From assembly GCA_021555075.1 (NCBI GenBank), contig JAKGBX010000004.1, positions 124,001 to 188,000 of the forward strand: a stretch of 64,000 nucleotides of DNA, given 5' to 3'. This document shows, in pieces, positions 45,388 through 53,663 of the stretch (position 1 is the first letter of the stretch; each line of letters starts with the position of its first letter). The position numbers and the translations under genes are program-made. The notes below the pieces were generated by a model. The model saw only the letters and a program-made list of their open reading frames with translations, was not told where the DNA came from and did no database searches. The stretch comes from Rhodobacteraceae bacterium LMO-JJ12. Its GTDB lineage: Bacteria; Pseudomonadota; Alphaproteobacteria; Rhodobacterales; Rhodobacteraceae.

Positions 45388-45924
45388 TTAATTTCCCTCC
45401 CCGCTGAATTGTGCGTCATCTCTATTCAGCACAATTTCAACAGTTTGCCCGAGGCTTGTTAAAATCAGACGCGTTGCAAGCATACCAAATCCGATAGGAA
45501 CAATAATTTCGCTTACCCATATCGGCCAATAATAGTATCCCACGGAGTATTCATTTTCTCTGAATGCGCTCATCGTTTTGAGTAATCCTATCCAAAAGAT
45601 GTAGGAAACAAGAGCAGCTGATGCTGCTGCCATAACAGTCGAAAACCACATCTTCAATTTGCGGGGCATCATGTCGACAAACACAGAAACATTCACATGG
45701 CTACCTCTTTGGTAGGCATTCGACAAAATCAGTAAAATGGAAGCTGGAAGAAGGTATTTTTCAACAAGTTCGTAGGTGAATAGTATGGGATAGTTGAAGA
45801 TATACCTACCGGCAGCATCTGCAGATATATTCACCATCATCAGGAAAATTATTGCTGCCGAAATATACGCAAGAAAATTGTCCAGCGCCGACTGTAGTTT
45901 GTTGATTTTCAACAATATTGCCAT
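45388..45924 (-). CDS. TRAP transporter small permease subunit (DctQ-like, 178 aa)
   Basis: Four-segment membrane protein. The conserved DctQ segment RYIFNYPILFTYELVEKYLL lies near residue 40 and a second, SHVNVSVFVDMMP, near residue 75. The ATG at 45924 is preferred; the longer frame begins at a TTG with poor context. It binds DctM and is fed by the periplasmic DctP-like protein. Composition is AT-rich compared with the core genome. Confidence 0.88.
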   Translation of the reverse strand: MAILLKINKLQSALDNFLAYISAAIIFLMMVNISADAAGRYIFNYPILFTYELVEKYLLPASILLILSNAYQRGSHVNVSVFVDMMPRKLKMWFSTVMAAASAALVSYIFWIGLLKTMSAFRENEYSVGYYYWPIWVSEIIVPIGFGMLATRLILTSLGQTVEIVLNRDDAQFSGEGN

Positions 45925-46106
45925 TGAAGAGCCCCGCAAAAGGTAGAGTGAAACTTTGATAGACCTCAATCCTGGAAATACGATTTGTTATTTCGTGATT
46001 TCACAGCTGCGCGCCACTTTTGTCCTGAAATGGCTATGATCGGACCGGCGACGCCAACACAGACGCCGCCGAAGCCAAGTCACTCCCAGCAGGTTTGCTA
46101 ACCCTA

Positions 46107-46141
46107 TAGGAACCCTAGATCTGTGATCTCACAGGTTCCTA
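46107..46141 (-). other. Intercistronic inverted repeat between dctP-like and dctQ-like genes
   Basis: TAGGAACC (46107-46114) is a perfect inverse of GGTTCCTA (46134-46141), and TGTGA/TCACA arms sit next to the right arm. It lies in the 251-bp gap downstream of the solute-binding-protein gene. No T-run follows. It probably tunes the ratio of binding protein to permease, as the hairpin at 29567-29588 may do for the ABC system. Confidence 0.5.
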
Positions 46142-46175
46142 GAACGGAATGCGCACCAGAAGCTTGTTCAGGATC

Positions 46176-47216
46176 TTACTCTTCGGCTTTGAGCGCTGCT
46201 TCCAGGTCAGAAATGGCTTGTGCGCCGGGTTTGCCGCGCTTTTTCATTTCTGCCGCCCAATCGGGAGCTACGTTTTTCAAAGCATCTGCAACTTCAGCCT
46301 TCGCGTCGCCAGAAAGCTCAACGATCGTCATGCCGTTGTCCTTGAAGCTCTGCTTGTTCTCGACTTCGCGATCATCTGCGAACCCGCAGAAATTGCTTTC
46401 CGCCACCACGCCAGCTTTCATCATGGCATCTTGTACATCGGCAGGCAGGCTGTTCCACTTTTTGTCGCCCATCATGATAATGACCGAAGCCGAACCAAAG
46501 CCTTCACCAACAGTTGCATAGTTTGAAATGCTGTGGAGGTCATACGCGCGCGTGCTGAAATAGGTGAATAGCACTCCGTCGATGGTACCCCTTGAGAGGG
46601 ATTGGTAGATGTCGGGCGCAGACATCTTGACTGGCACCCCTGCCAGGGCCGAAACCGAATGTTCCATCGCACCGCCTGACGTGCGAATCTTCATACCCGC
46701 GAAGTCTGACAGTTGGGACACCTGCTTGTCTGCGGAAAAGAGATGATACGCGGGGTAAACAAAACTTGCCATTGCCCTAACGTTGCTCGGCCTCAGATCG
46801 CTCTCATAGATAACTCCGCCTGGCTTGGATAGCTTGCTGAGCGCTCTTGTGCCGCTGCAAGAACTCTTGACCAACCCAGGCACCTCGAGAGCGCCATAAA
46901 GCGGGAGCTTAGATGTTGAATAGGCGGGCGCAACCTCTCCGATATCGGCAACGCCGCTCTGAACCAGATCCAACATCTGAGATGCTTTCCCCAATTGCTG
47001 AGCTGGGAAATAGTCGAATTGGACACGCCCGTCTGTAAGCTTGGTCACTTCATCGCGCCAAGTCTTACTTCCATTTTGAACGAGGAAATGCCCTACAGGC
47101 ATGAACCCAGCCACTTTAAGCCTGATGACCTCTTCAGCGGCTGTGGCATGGGTAGCAAACGTCGCCAAAATACAGAACGCAACGGTGGCTTTTGCCTTCG
47201 GCAATAACTTTCTCAT
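46176..47216 (-). CDS. TRAP transporter solute-binding protein (DctP-like, 346 aa)
   Basis: Periplasmic ligand-binding protein. A Sec signal peptide runs to about residue 26 (LATFATHATA then AEEVIRLKVAGFMP). The DctP core is visible: GRVQFDYFPAQQLGKASQMLD near residue 65, then MKIRTSGGAMEHSVSALAGVPVKMSAPDIYQSLSRGTIDG read in parts near residue 175. The Arg in KIRTSGG would bind the carboxylate of the ligand. GGGAGGAG precedes the ATG. The ligand is therefore an organic acid, as in almost all DctP proteins. Confidence 0.94.
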   Translation of the reverse strand: MRKLLPKAKATVAFCILATFATHATAAEEVIRLKVAGFMPVGHFLVQNGSKTWRDEVTKLTDGRVQFDYFPAQQLGKASQMLDLVQSGVADIGEVAPAYSTSKLPLYGALEVPGLVKSSCSGTRALSKLSKPGGVIYESDLRPSNVRAMASFVYPAYHLFSADKQVSQLSDFAGMKIRTSGGAMEHSVSALAGVPVKMSAPDIYQSLSRGTIDGVLFTYFSTRAYDLHSISNYATVGEGFGSASVIIMMGDKKWNSLPADVQDAMMKAGVVAESNFCGFADDREVENKQSFKDNGMTIVELSGDAKAEVADALKNVAPDWAAEMKKRGKPGAQAISDLEAALKAEE

Positions 47217-47257
47217 CTTACTCCTCCCAAAGTTTTTCTGAAATTATCGTGCGCTGA

Positions 47258-47317
47258 GAGTTACCACGCGGACAATAATCGGTCAATCAATTTAGAATAG
47301 CGTTCCGCACATTGAAA
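47258..47317 (-). promoter_or_regulatory. Leftward promoter with GTTC-N8-GAAA operator (site 5)
   Basis: The operator GTTCCGCACATTGAAA (47302-47317) is identical to site 1. A 15-bp T-rich tract (47287-47301) leads into TTGACC at 47281-47286, then a 17-bp spacer and TAACTC at 47258-47263, a weak -10. It would drive the TRAP operon and lies 86 bp upstream of dctP. Operator-to-hexamer spacing equals that of site 1. Confidence 0.68.
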
Positions 47318-47935
47318 TAATGGGAGGGGGAGAGGAACGTAGACGCAAGAGCGTTGGAGCAGAACAAATGGGCTTTCTCGGCGTTAGAAAAACTAGTCAG
47401 ATCACAGCGGAACTGAGCGAATTCTGATACTTCTGTCGGAATCGAAAGGAGGCCAAGCTGGGCGAATGGGAGCAATTTCTTAGGTTCAAACGGCTCCACG
47501 GCACGCACATGGAAAGGCGCCCCATGAAGTCTTCCGGGAAAAGCTATCGTTCACACACGGGCATTGTCATGGGTGGACGACACCGCTTGTGCACGGGTTG
47601 GATTAAGCTGATTCTGATCGTAGCAGGTTGCGGACATGTGTCCTGTCTGCTGAACGGTATGTCTGGCCTTTGACCCTGATGTGGTCCGCATACTGGGGCA
47701 CCATCAGAAGGTCGGACTTAGAAGTCCAGACGGTGCGTGGGAGTGTCCCTGCAGCGGTCCCCTTCGACCATGGTCACTCACTTTTGCCCTGCATCTCCTC
47801 ACCGTAGCTTTCGCAATGCTAGGTTGATTCTTTGAACCGATGACCGGTGTGGCCGTTTAGTTTGCTCTTTTCACGAGCAGCGCCCAGGCTGTGCGCGCAT
47901 CGCACTCAATTGAAACGAAGAGGGGGCGCGCAGGC
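47318..47935. other. Region without recognisable genes at the right edge of the island
   Basis: About 620 bp between the TRAP promoter and the VWA gene. No frame has a ribosome site, a domain or codon bias, and I see no tRNA, terminal repeat or integrase that would explain it. It may hold decayed mobile-element DNA, but I could not assign any piece. Confidence 0.55.
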
Positions 47936-49120
47936 TTATCGGGTGAGCTCGCGCATGCCGTGTTCGATGCCCTTGAGGGTCATCGGTACCATGCGGTCTT
48001 CGAATATCTCGCGGATCATGGCGATGGAATGGGTGTAACCCCAGTGCTTCTCGGGCACCGGGTTGATCCACATGTGGCTGGGCCATTGTTCGCGCGCGCG
48101 GTTCAGCCAGACTTGCCCGGATTCGGCGTTCCAGTGTTCGTTGGCGCCGCCGGGATAGGCGATTTCGTAAGGTGACATCGAGGCATCGCCGACGAAAATG
48201 CATTTATAGTCAGACCCATAGGTGCGCAGAATCTCCCAAGTGGGGGTCTGGGCGTCCCAGCGGCGGCGGTTGTCGCGCCACACGCCTTCGTAAAGGCAAT
48301 TGTGAAAGTAGAAGTATTCGAGATGCTTGAACTCGGTGCGCGCGGCGGAAAACAGTTCTTCCACAACCTTGATATGCGGGTCCATCGAGCCGCCAACATC
48401 AAGGAACAGCAGCACCTTGACGGCGTTGCGCCGCTCGGGGCGGGTTTTCACGTCGAGATAGCCGTGTTCGGCGGTGGCGCGGATTGTGCCGTCGAGGTCA
48501 AGTTCTTCATGGGCGCCGTCGCGGGCCCAGCGGCGCAGGCGTTTCAGGGCGACCTTGATGTTGCGGGTGCCCAGTTCGACATCGCCGTCGAGGTTCTTGA
48601 AGTCGCGCTTGTCCCAGACCTTGACGGCGCGCTGATGGCGGCTTTCCTTTTGGCCGATCCGCACGCCTTCGGGATTGAAGCCATAGGCGCCGAAGGGCGA
48701 GGTGCCGGCCGTGCCGATCCATTTTGAGCCACCCTGATGGCGGCTGTCCTGTTCTTCGAGCCGCTTTTTCAGCGCGTCCATCAACGCGTCAAACCCGCCG
48801 AGCGATTTGATTTCGTCCATCTCTTCCTTGCTGAGATGCTTCTCGGCCATTTTTTCCAGCCAGTCGCCGGGAATGTCCACCGCTTCGAGAACGTCGGAGA
48901 GCGAAATCTGCTCGATCCCCTTGAATGCGGCGGCAAAGGCGCGGTCGAATTTGTCGAGGTTACGCTCGTCCTTCACCATTGCGGTGCGTGCGAGATAGTA
49001 GAAGCCATCGATATCGTAGGTCACCAGCCCGCTGCTCATACCTTCTAGGAACGTAAGGTATTCACGCAGGCTGACCGGGATACCGGCCGAGCGCAGGGCG
49101 TCGAAAAAGGGGACGAACAC
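47936..49120 (-). CDS. VWA-domain protein, CoxE-like (394 aa)
   Basis: N-terminal helical part (FVPFFDALRSAGIPVSLREY, typical of the family) and a C-terminal VWA-like fold with a MIDAS-like DVGGSMD near residue 245 and a basic RWARDG stretch. Usually paired with a MoxR-type AAA ATPase, which is not in this window. The start is a GTG with GGAGGGTAACC upstream. GC-rich codons match the core genome, so this gene marks the right side of the island. Confidence 0.88.
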   Translation of the reverse strand: MFVPFFDALRSAGIPVSLREYLTFLEGMSSGLVTYDIDGFYYLARTAMVKDERNLDKFDRAFAAAFKGIEQISLSDVLEAVDIPGDWLEKMAEKHLSKEEMDEIKSLGGFDALMDALKKRLEEQDSRHQGGSKWIGTAGTSPFGAYGFNPEGVRIGQKESRHQRAVKVWDKRDFKNLDGDVELGTRNIKVALKRLRRWARDGAHEELDLDGTIRATAEHGYLDVKTRPERRNAVKVLLFLDVGGSMDPHIKVVEELFSAARTEFKHLEYFYFHNCLYEGVWRDNRRRWDAQTPTWEILRTYGSDYKCIFVGDASMSPYEIAYPGGANEHWNAESGQVWLNRAREQWPSHMWINPVPEKHWGYTHSIAMIREIFEDRMVPMTLKGIEHGMRELTR

Positions 49121-49125
49121 CGTGG

Positions 49126-49293
49126 TTACCCTCCAGCTTGTCGCAGGATCACCACGTTGATGATCAATGCGATAATAGCAAAGAGGATACCGAAAACAGC
49201 CCCGTATTGCACCAAGTCGAGCGCTTTGCCCTTGCGCTTTTTCGCTTGCAGGACGCCGATGAGCACTCCCAAAGCGGCCGCCATCCAGATCAT
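49126..49293 (-). CDS. Small membrane protein (55 aa)
   Basis: Short gene with ATG at 49293 and TAA at 49126-49128. It encodes two hydrophobic segments (IWMAAALGVLIGVL and VFGILFAIIALIINVVIL) separated by a basic loop (QAKKRKGK). It lies 5 bp upstream of the VWA gene and its last codons overlap the VWA ribosome site, and 4 bp after the DUF2927 stop, so all three are probably cotranscribed. Function unknown. Confidence 0.75.
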   Translation of the reverse strand: MIWMAAALGVLIGVLQAKKRKGKALDLVQYGAVFGILFAIIALIINVVILRQAGG

Positions 49294-49297
49294 GTGA

Positions 49298-50668
49298 TTA
49301 CCCGCGATTGCCTCTCAGCGGATTGAGGGCGCCGATCTCGCGCATCTTTGCACGCACGGCCCAATCCGCGCCAAACCCGTAACGCGCCCAGCCCAGACTG
49401 TCCAGCCGAACGGCGGCGGCTTCCGAGGAACGCCCGGTCAGATCAAGGGCTTCGGCGCGCAGGAGCATGAGGGTCGAGAGCAGGGCGGCGTTTTCGTGCC
49501 GTGCGGCGACCGGGATGGCACCATCAACATAGGCCAGCGCGCCGCGCCCGTCACCTTGGGTCAGGGCGTGGGCGGCCAATTGGGACGCGACATAGGCGCG
49601 GTGCAGTGTGGTGTGCGGCGATAACTGATAGAAGCGTTCCGCCGTCTTGAAATGGCCAAGCGCGGCTTCGGGATCGGAGGCGGCGGAAAGGCGCCCCATC
49701 GCATAGTGCGCAAAGGCGCGGCGATGATCTTGCCAGCCCAAAGATTGCGCGATTTGAAGGGCTTGGCGCGCGGCAGTGCGGCGTTGCGCGTGATTGGCTC
49801 CGGGGCCGAGGGCGGTCTGGATAGCCTTGATCCAGCTGCGCGGGGTGGGGGCCGGGCGGGTGCTTGCGGCGCGCTCACCACCGGGGTTGAGGCGGGCCAG
49901 AATGGCGGGCAGGCGCGCGGCGACCTGACGATGGGTCATGCCGTTGCTCAGTTCGGGAGAATAATAGGCGCGCAGGATCAACATGTCGAAACCGGTGAGA
50001 ACGGTGTGGACGTTGTCATCGTTGAACACGGAATCGGGCAGACGGTAGAGGTCGTTGAGCGGACCGATAGCCTGGGCCAGTTCTTCGTGCAGGCAATCGC
50101 GCACCTCTTGCGGTGAGGCATCCGAGGGCAGGAACACGGCCATCTTTTCGCGTTTGCGCAACAGGCCCCAATTGGCCTTGGTCGAGCGGCGCGCGGCGCG
50201 GTATTCGGAAATATCGGTGATGTTTGGCACCACGAAACAGGCGGCATGCGGCAGGTTGCGCCGGATCTGGGCGCGGGTCACGGCCTGTACCGTGATGTTG
50301 GCCTGTTTGTTCTGGGTGAACGAGACCTTGAGCCCGGCCTCGGTGTTGAGGCGATAGATCAGGCGTGTGAGGTCCGACATCATCGTGGGCGGAGCCGCGC
50401 CGGTGACGCGGATCGTGATGGGTTGTTCAAACCGGGTGAACACCGGCAATTCGCGCCCGGATTCAAGCCGGAACGACAATTCGAGGAAGTCGCGCGCGAT
50501 GTCTGCATTGGAGCGCAACGGGCGTATCGGTGCGGGGGTCGAGAAGGTCTTGATCGGGGGCAGGGCGCTCATCGAGGTGGGCTGGGCGGCGCGTGTCGCC
50601 TGATCGGGTACCGCGCCGGGCATACATCCGACGAGCAACAGGCAGAATGGCAGCAGATGATTGCGCAT
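49298..50668 (-). CDS. DUF2927-domain lipoprotein (456 aa)
   Basis: Lipobox LLVGC ends at about residue 15, so the protein is probably anchored to a membrane. The DUF2927 part covers residues 55-250, with RDCLHEELAQAIGPLNDL near residue 190 and SPELSNGMTHRQVAARLP near residue 240 as conserved pieces. The C-terminal 180 residues are Ala/Leu-rich, possibly helical TPR-like repeats. Role unknown; usually found in Rhodobacterales. Confidence 0.85.
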   Translation of the reverse strand: MRNHLLPFCLLLVGCMPGAVPDQATRAAQPTSMSALPPIKTFSTPAPIRPLRSNADIARDFLELSFRLESGRELPVFTRFEQPITIRVTGAAPPTMMSDLTRLIYRLNTEAGLKVSFTQNKQANITVQAVTRAQIRRNLPHAACFVVPNITDISEYRAARRSTKANWGLLRKREKMAVFLPSDASPQEVRDCLHEELAQAIGPLNDLYRLPDSVFNDDNVHTVLTGFDMLILRAYYSPELSNGMTHRQVAARLPAILARLNPGGERAASTRPAPTPRSWIKAIQTALGPGANHAQRRTAARQALQIAQSLGWQDHRRAFAHYAMGRLSAASDPEAALGHFKTAERFYQLSPHTTLHRAYVASQLAAHALTQGDGRGALAYVDGAIPVAARHENAALLSTLMLLRAEALDLTGRSSEAAAVRLDSLGWARYGFGADWAVRAKMREIGALNPLRGNRG

Positions 50669-51051
50669 ATTTATGGTCTCCCCAAGCGAACGATCAGCGA
50701 TGTGCGCTTACCCGGTTGGGCGAGAGCAACCATCAGCAATTTTCCCTGCGGGGGGGCAGGACGGGGCGGGGTTTTGGGCGCGTTGGGCCGATCTGCGCCA
50801 AAAACGCGCAAAAATAGATCGGACACCAGATATCTGGCTTCCACGGGTCTTGTTCCTGCCTATTCTTTTTTCGTTGGGAGGACTTTTGCCTGCCTTCCTG
50901 TCGTCTCTAAGGAGCAAATAAGGCAAAAGCGTGGCGACGCGCCCAGGGCGGGACGGCTGGCAATTGGGGGCGGTAAAAGTCGTGTTTATTCAGCGGCTTG
51001 GAAGAGGTGCTTCGTGTGATTTTTTTCGCACGATAGGGCGGCGCATCCGGC
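50669..51051. other. Intergenic region, no gene seen
   Basis: About 380 bp between the DUF2927 start and the DMT exporter stop. It should hold the promoter of the DUF2927-VWA unit and a terminator for the exporter. I see no small gene or strong hairpin in it. Confidence 0.5.
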
Positions 51052-51918
51052 TTAACCGGTTTTGACCATGGTTTCGCGATACCACACGTAAATCCCGGCG
51101 CCTGCGATGACGAGCCCGCCCGCTATGGTGAGGCTGTCGGGGAAATCGCCAAAGATGCTGGCCCCATAGAAGGTCGAAAAGAGCAGACCGAAATAGGCGA
51201 AAGGCGCAAGCATAGCGGCTTCGCCCGCCATCAGCGCGCGGATCAGCGCCAGTTGGCCGAGCGTGCCACAGAGCGCAATGCCCAGCATGATGGGCAGATC
51301 GCCCGGTGAAAGCGGCTGCCAGAAGAACGGCACCGCAGCCGTGAGGACAACGGCGCCGAAAAGGGCGGTGTAAAACAGCGACGTCCAGGCATCTTCGTCG
51401 CGCCCGACAAAGCGGGTGGTGAGCGCATAGGCGGAATAGCAGACCGCCGCGCCGAGCGGCAGCAGCGAATAGGGGGTGAAAACATCCGCGCCGGGGCGGA
51501 TCACCAGGAAAGCGCCGATACAGGCAGCGGCGATAGCCATGGCCCGGCGCAACCCGAATTTTTCACCGAGGAAGACGGCGGCACCGAGCGTGATGAACAA
51601 CGGGTTGGTCGACATGATTGCCGCGGCTTCGGCGAGGCCAATATTGGAAATGCCAAAGAAAAAGAAGACGGTGGCGCCCATGAGATAGACGGAGCGCGCC
51701 AGTTGCAGCCGTGGATAGCGGGTGCGCAGGACCGAGCGCAGCCGTGGCGCGACCAGCACAAAAACCAGCAACGTTTGCCCGAGATAACGCACCCAGAGGG
51801 TCGGCATGGTTCCGATCCGCTGGGCCAGCAGCTTGGCCAATGCGTCCATCGAGGAAAACATAAAAATAGCCGCGATCATCAGCAGGATCGCTCCGGCCTT
51901 GGGGGAAAGGGCGCGCAT
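51052..51918 (-). CDS. DMT-superfamily (EamA) transporter (288 aa)
   Basis: Ten hydrophobic segments in two EamA repeats (residues 8-140 and 150-285). Typical end of repeat: GEKFGLRRAMAIAAACIGAFLVIRPG near residue 110 in pieces. The start at 51918 begins at MRALSPKAGAILLMIAAIFMF, before which the frame has no hydrophobic character. Substrate unknown; such proteins export metabolites or amino acids. Confidence 0.88.
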   Translation of the reverse strand: MRALSPKAGAILLMIAAIFMFSSMDALAKLLAQRIGTMPTLWVRYLGQTLLVFVLVAPRLRSVLRTRYPRLQLARSVYLMGATVFFFFGISNIGLAEAAAIMSTNPLFITLGAAVFLGEKFGLRRAMAIAAACIGAFLVIRPGADVFTPYSLLPLGAAVCYSAYALTTRFVGRDEDAWTSLFYTALFGAVVLTAAVPFFWQPLSPGDLPIMLGIALCGTLGQLALIRALMAGEAAMLAPFAYFGLLFSTFYGASIFGDFPDSLTIAGGLVIAGAGIYVWYRETMVKTG

Positions 51919-52063
51919 CAGGAAGGTTTCACAATCCCGGTGCCGGGCAACGCGGGCTTGCCGTCTTGGGGGTGCCAGGGCCGGCCATTGAAATCTCGGG
52001 TAGTGTTGCGCATTGCGCGAGGGTAGGGGGCGGCTATGACAGTGTCCAGAGGGCGCGACGCAG

Positions 52064-53143
52064 CTATTGCTCTTCGGCTTCGTCAATCTCGTCAGGGTCG
52101 ACCAGTGTGATCTCGCCCGCAGCGAGCAGATCGCGGATGACGCCAACGACATCATTGAACGCGGCTTCGCCTTCTTTCTGTTTAATGCGGCCTTTCTCAT
52201 CGACCTCTTCGCGCAGGTTTTCCGCCAACCGCTTGGAGATGTTCGTGAGGATGAATTCGCCCGCAAATTTGAGGTCCTCATCTGCGCTGGCAAATGCGTA
52301 GGCGAGGGCGGTGATCAGAGATGCGGCATCGGCGTCGCGCACAACCTTGGGCATGTCGATGGCATGGATGCGCGCGGGAATGTTGGCGAAGGTGAAAATT
52401 GCCTTGCGCACGCGTCGGGAGAAATCGGCATCGTCTTCGTCCAGCGCGCTCAGCACTTCGTCACGCGTGCCTGACTGGCTGATATTGAGGATGGCGCCGA
52501 GGCGTTCCTCGGGGTCCTCGTCAAAAGCGCGCAGGGGTTGCATTTCGAACTGTGCGGCCAGCGACAGACCAATGCGATCAACGGCGTCGGGGGTAACCTT
52601 GCTGGTGAGGGAGACGGCATAGGTGATGCGGCGGGCGCGGGGGCCGGGCAGTTTGCCCAAGAGCTCGGCCGCTTTGGGCACCGGCAGTTTGGAGAGCAGC
52701 ACCGCCGAGACTTCGGTGCTTTCACGTTCGACGATAGGGAGCAGCTTTTCCATGGGCAGATTACGGATGAAGGCCCAAGGGTCACCGATCTGGCGCACCC
52801 CGGCCTCCTTGCGCAGGCGTGCGGCGGTCTGCGGCGAGATCTTGCCATCAAGGGCGGTGAGCGCGCCCGCAAGGCCGCGCGGGAAGGTCAGGCCCATGGC
52901 TTCAAGCTCATCCGCGAATTCGCCCACCACCTTTTGCAGCGTGGCGCGGTCGATATAACGCATCGCGCCCATCTGCTGGGTCAGCGCGGTTTGCAGATCA
53001 TCGGGCAGTTGGGCCAGCGGCACGTCAGCCCCTTCCTGCAACAGGAAACGCACGATGATTGCGGCCTTCTGACGGGTATCGAGCGGGCCGCGTTTGGGTG
53101 CGGGTGCGGCAACGGGCGGGCCGCGATGGGCAAGCTGGCGCAA
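52064..53143 (-). CDS. fliG: Flagellar motor switch protein FliG-like (359 aa)
   Basis: Length and order of blocks match FliG: N-terminal KAAIIVRFLLQEGADVPLAQLPDDLQ, middle domain with LLPIVERESTEVSAVLLSKLP and KAAELLGKLP, C-terminal FTFANIPARIHAIDMPKVVRDAD, which corresponds to the torque-helix segment. A TTG start at 53143 with GAGGA upstream is required by the homology. There are no other flagellar genes in the window, so it is a solitary copy. It could be a second FliG or an alternative stator-linked protein. Confidence 0.85.
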   Translation of the reverse strand: MRQLAHRGPPVAAPAPKRGPLDTRQKAAIIVRFLLQEGADVPLAQLPDDLQTALTQQMGAMRYIDRATLQKVVGEFADELEAMGLTFPRGLAGALTALDGKISPQTAARLRKEAGVRQIGDPWAFIRNLPMEKLLPIVERESTEVSAVLLSKLPVPKAAELLGKLPGPRARRITYAVSLTSKVTPDAVDRIGLSLAAQFEMQPLRAFDEDPEERLGAILNISQSGTRDEVLSALDEDDADFSRRVRKAIFTFANIPARIHAIDMPKVVRDADAASLITALAYAFASADEDLKFAGEFILTNISKRLAENLREEVDEKGRIKQKEGEAAFNDVVGVIRDLLAAGEITLVDPDEIDEAEEQ

Positions 53144-53271
53144 GGGTGAATCCTCATCTCGGGATGACTGAGAGGCAGGTTAGACGAGGAACGGTAAAGG
53201 ATTGCTGAAAATGAGGCAGGCCCGGGAAAGATTTTCCGAGCCTGCGCCGCACGATTGGAATGGAAAACGTT

Positions 53272-53421
53272 CTAGCTGTTGGCTTGTGGCTGGCAAGTGC
53301 CGGTTGCGGCGTCATAGGCCGAACCTTCGGCACAAGACATGGCCTGTTGCTCATGCGCCGGGCAAGCAAGAGCCAGTGTCGGTGCGAAGAGAAGTGCAAG
53401 CACGGTAAGTTTGAGTTTCAT
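53272..53421 (-). CDS. Small secreted Cys-containing protein (49 aa)
   Basis: Signal peptide MKLKLTVLALLFAPTLALA ends at about residue 19, leaving a mature part of 30 residues with three Cys (ACPAHE, MSCAEG, GTCQPQ). AAGGACGG precedes the ATG at 53421. It lies downstream of purB in the same direction. Function unknown. Confidence 0.7.
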   Translation of the reverse strand: MKLKLTVLALLFAPTLALACPAHEQQAMSCAEGSAYDAATGTCQPQANS

Positions 53422-53540
53422 GGGCCGTCCTTTCGCAATTGGGTGCGTCGAGAATAGCATGAATTTGGTTAAAAATCACCTGTGAACTTGTGCGACATCC
53501 CCGGCCAAGGCGTAGCGCACCGGGCGAGGGAAGGATTTGA

Positions 53541-53557
53541 GTATTTTTGGAAAGATG
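53541..53557. repeat. Second copy of the TATTTTTGG core element
   Basis: GTATTTTTGGAAAGATG shares 15 of 17 bases with the core at 5549-5565. It lies between the small secreted protein gene and the purB stop. Confidence 0.4.
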
Positions 53558-53663
53558 TGAGGCGACGGGGCGGCATGCCGGGGACGAATGATGAAGGGTA
53601 CCCGGGCGCGCCTGGCATATCTGCTGCGCGCCCGTTTACGAGCCCCTTATGCGCAGCTGTGTC

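Noticed and set aside
46122-46133. TGTGA-TC-TCACA as a CRP site
   Set aside because: CRP sites need six bases between the arms; here there are two, and it fits better as part of a hairpin.
49156-49166. TTGATGATCAA as an FNR box
   Set aside because: Only one base separates the half-sites instead of four, and it lies inside a small membrane protein gene.
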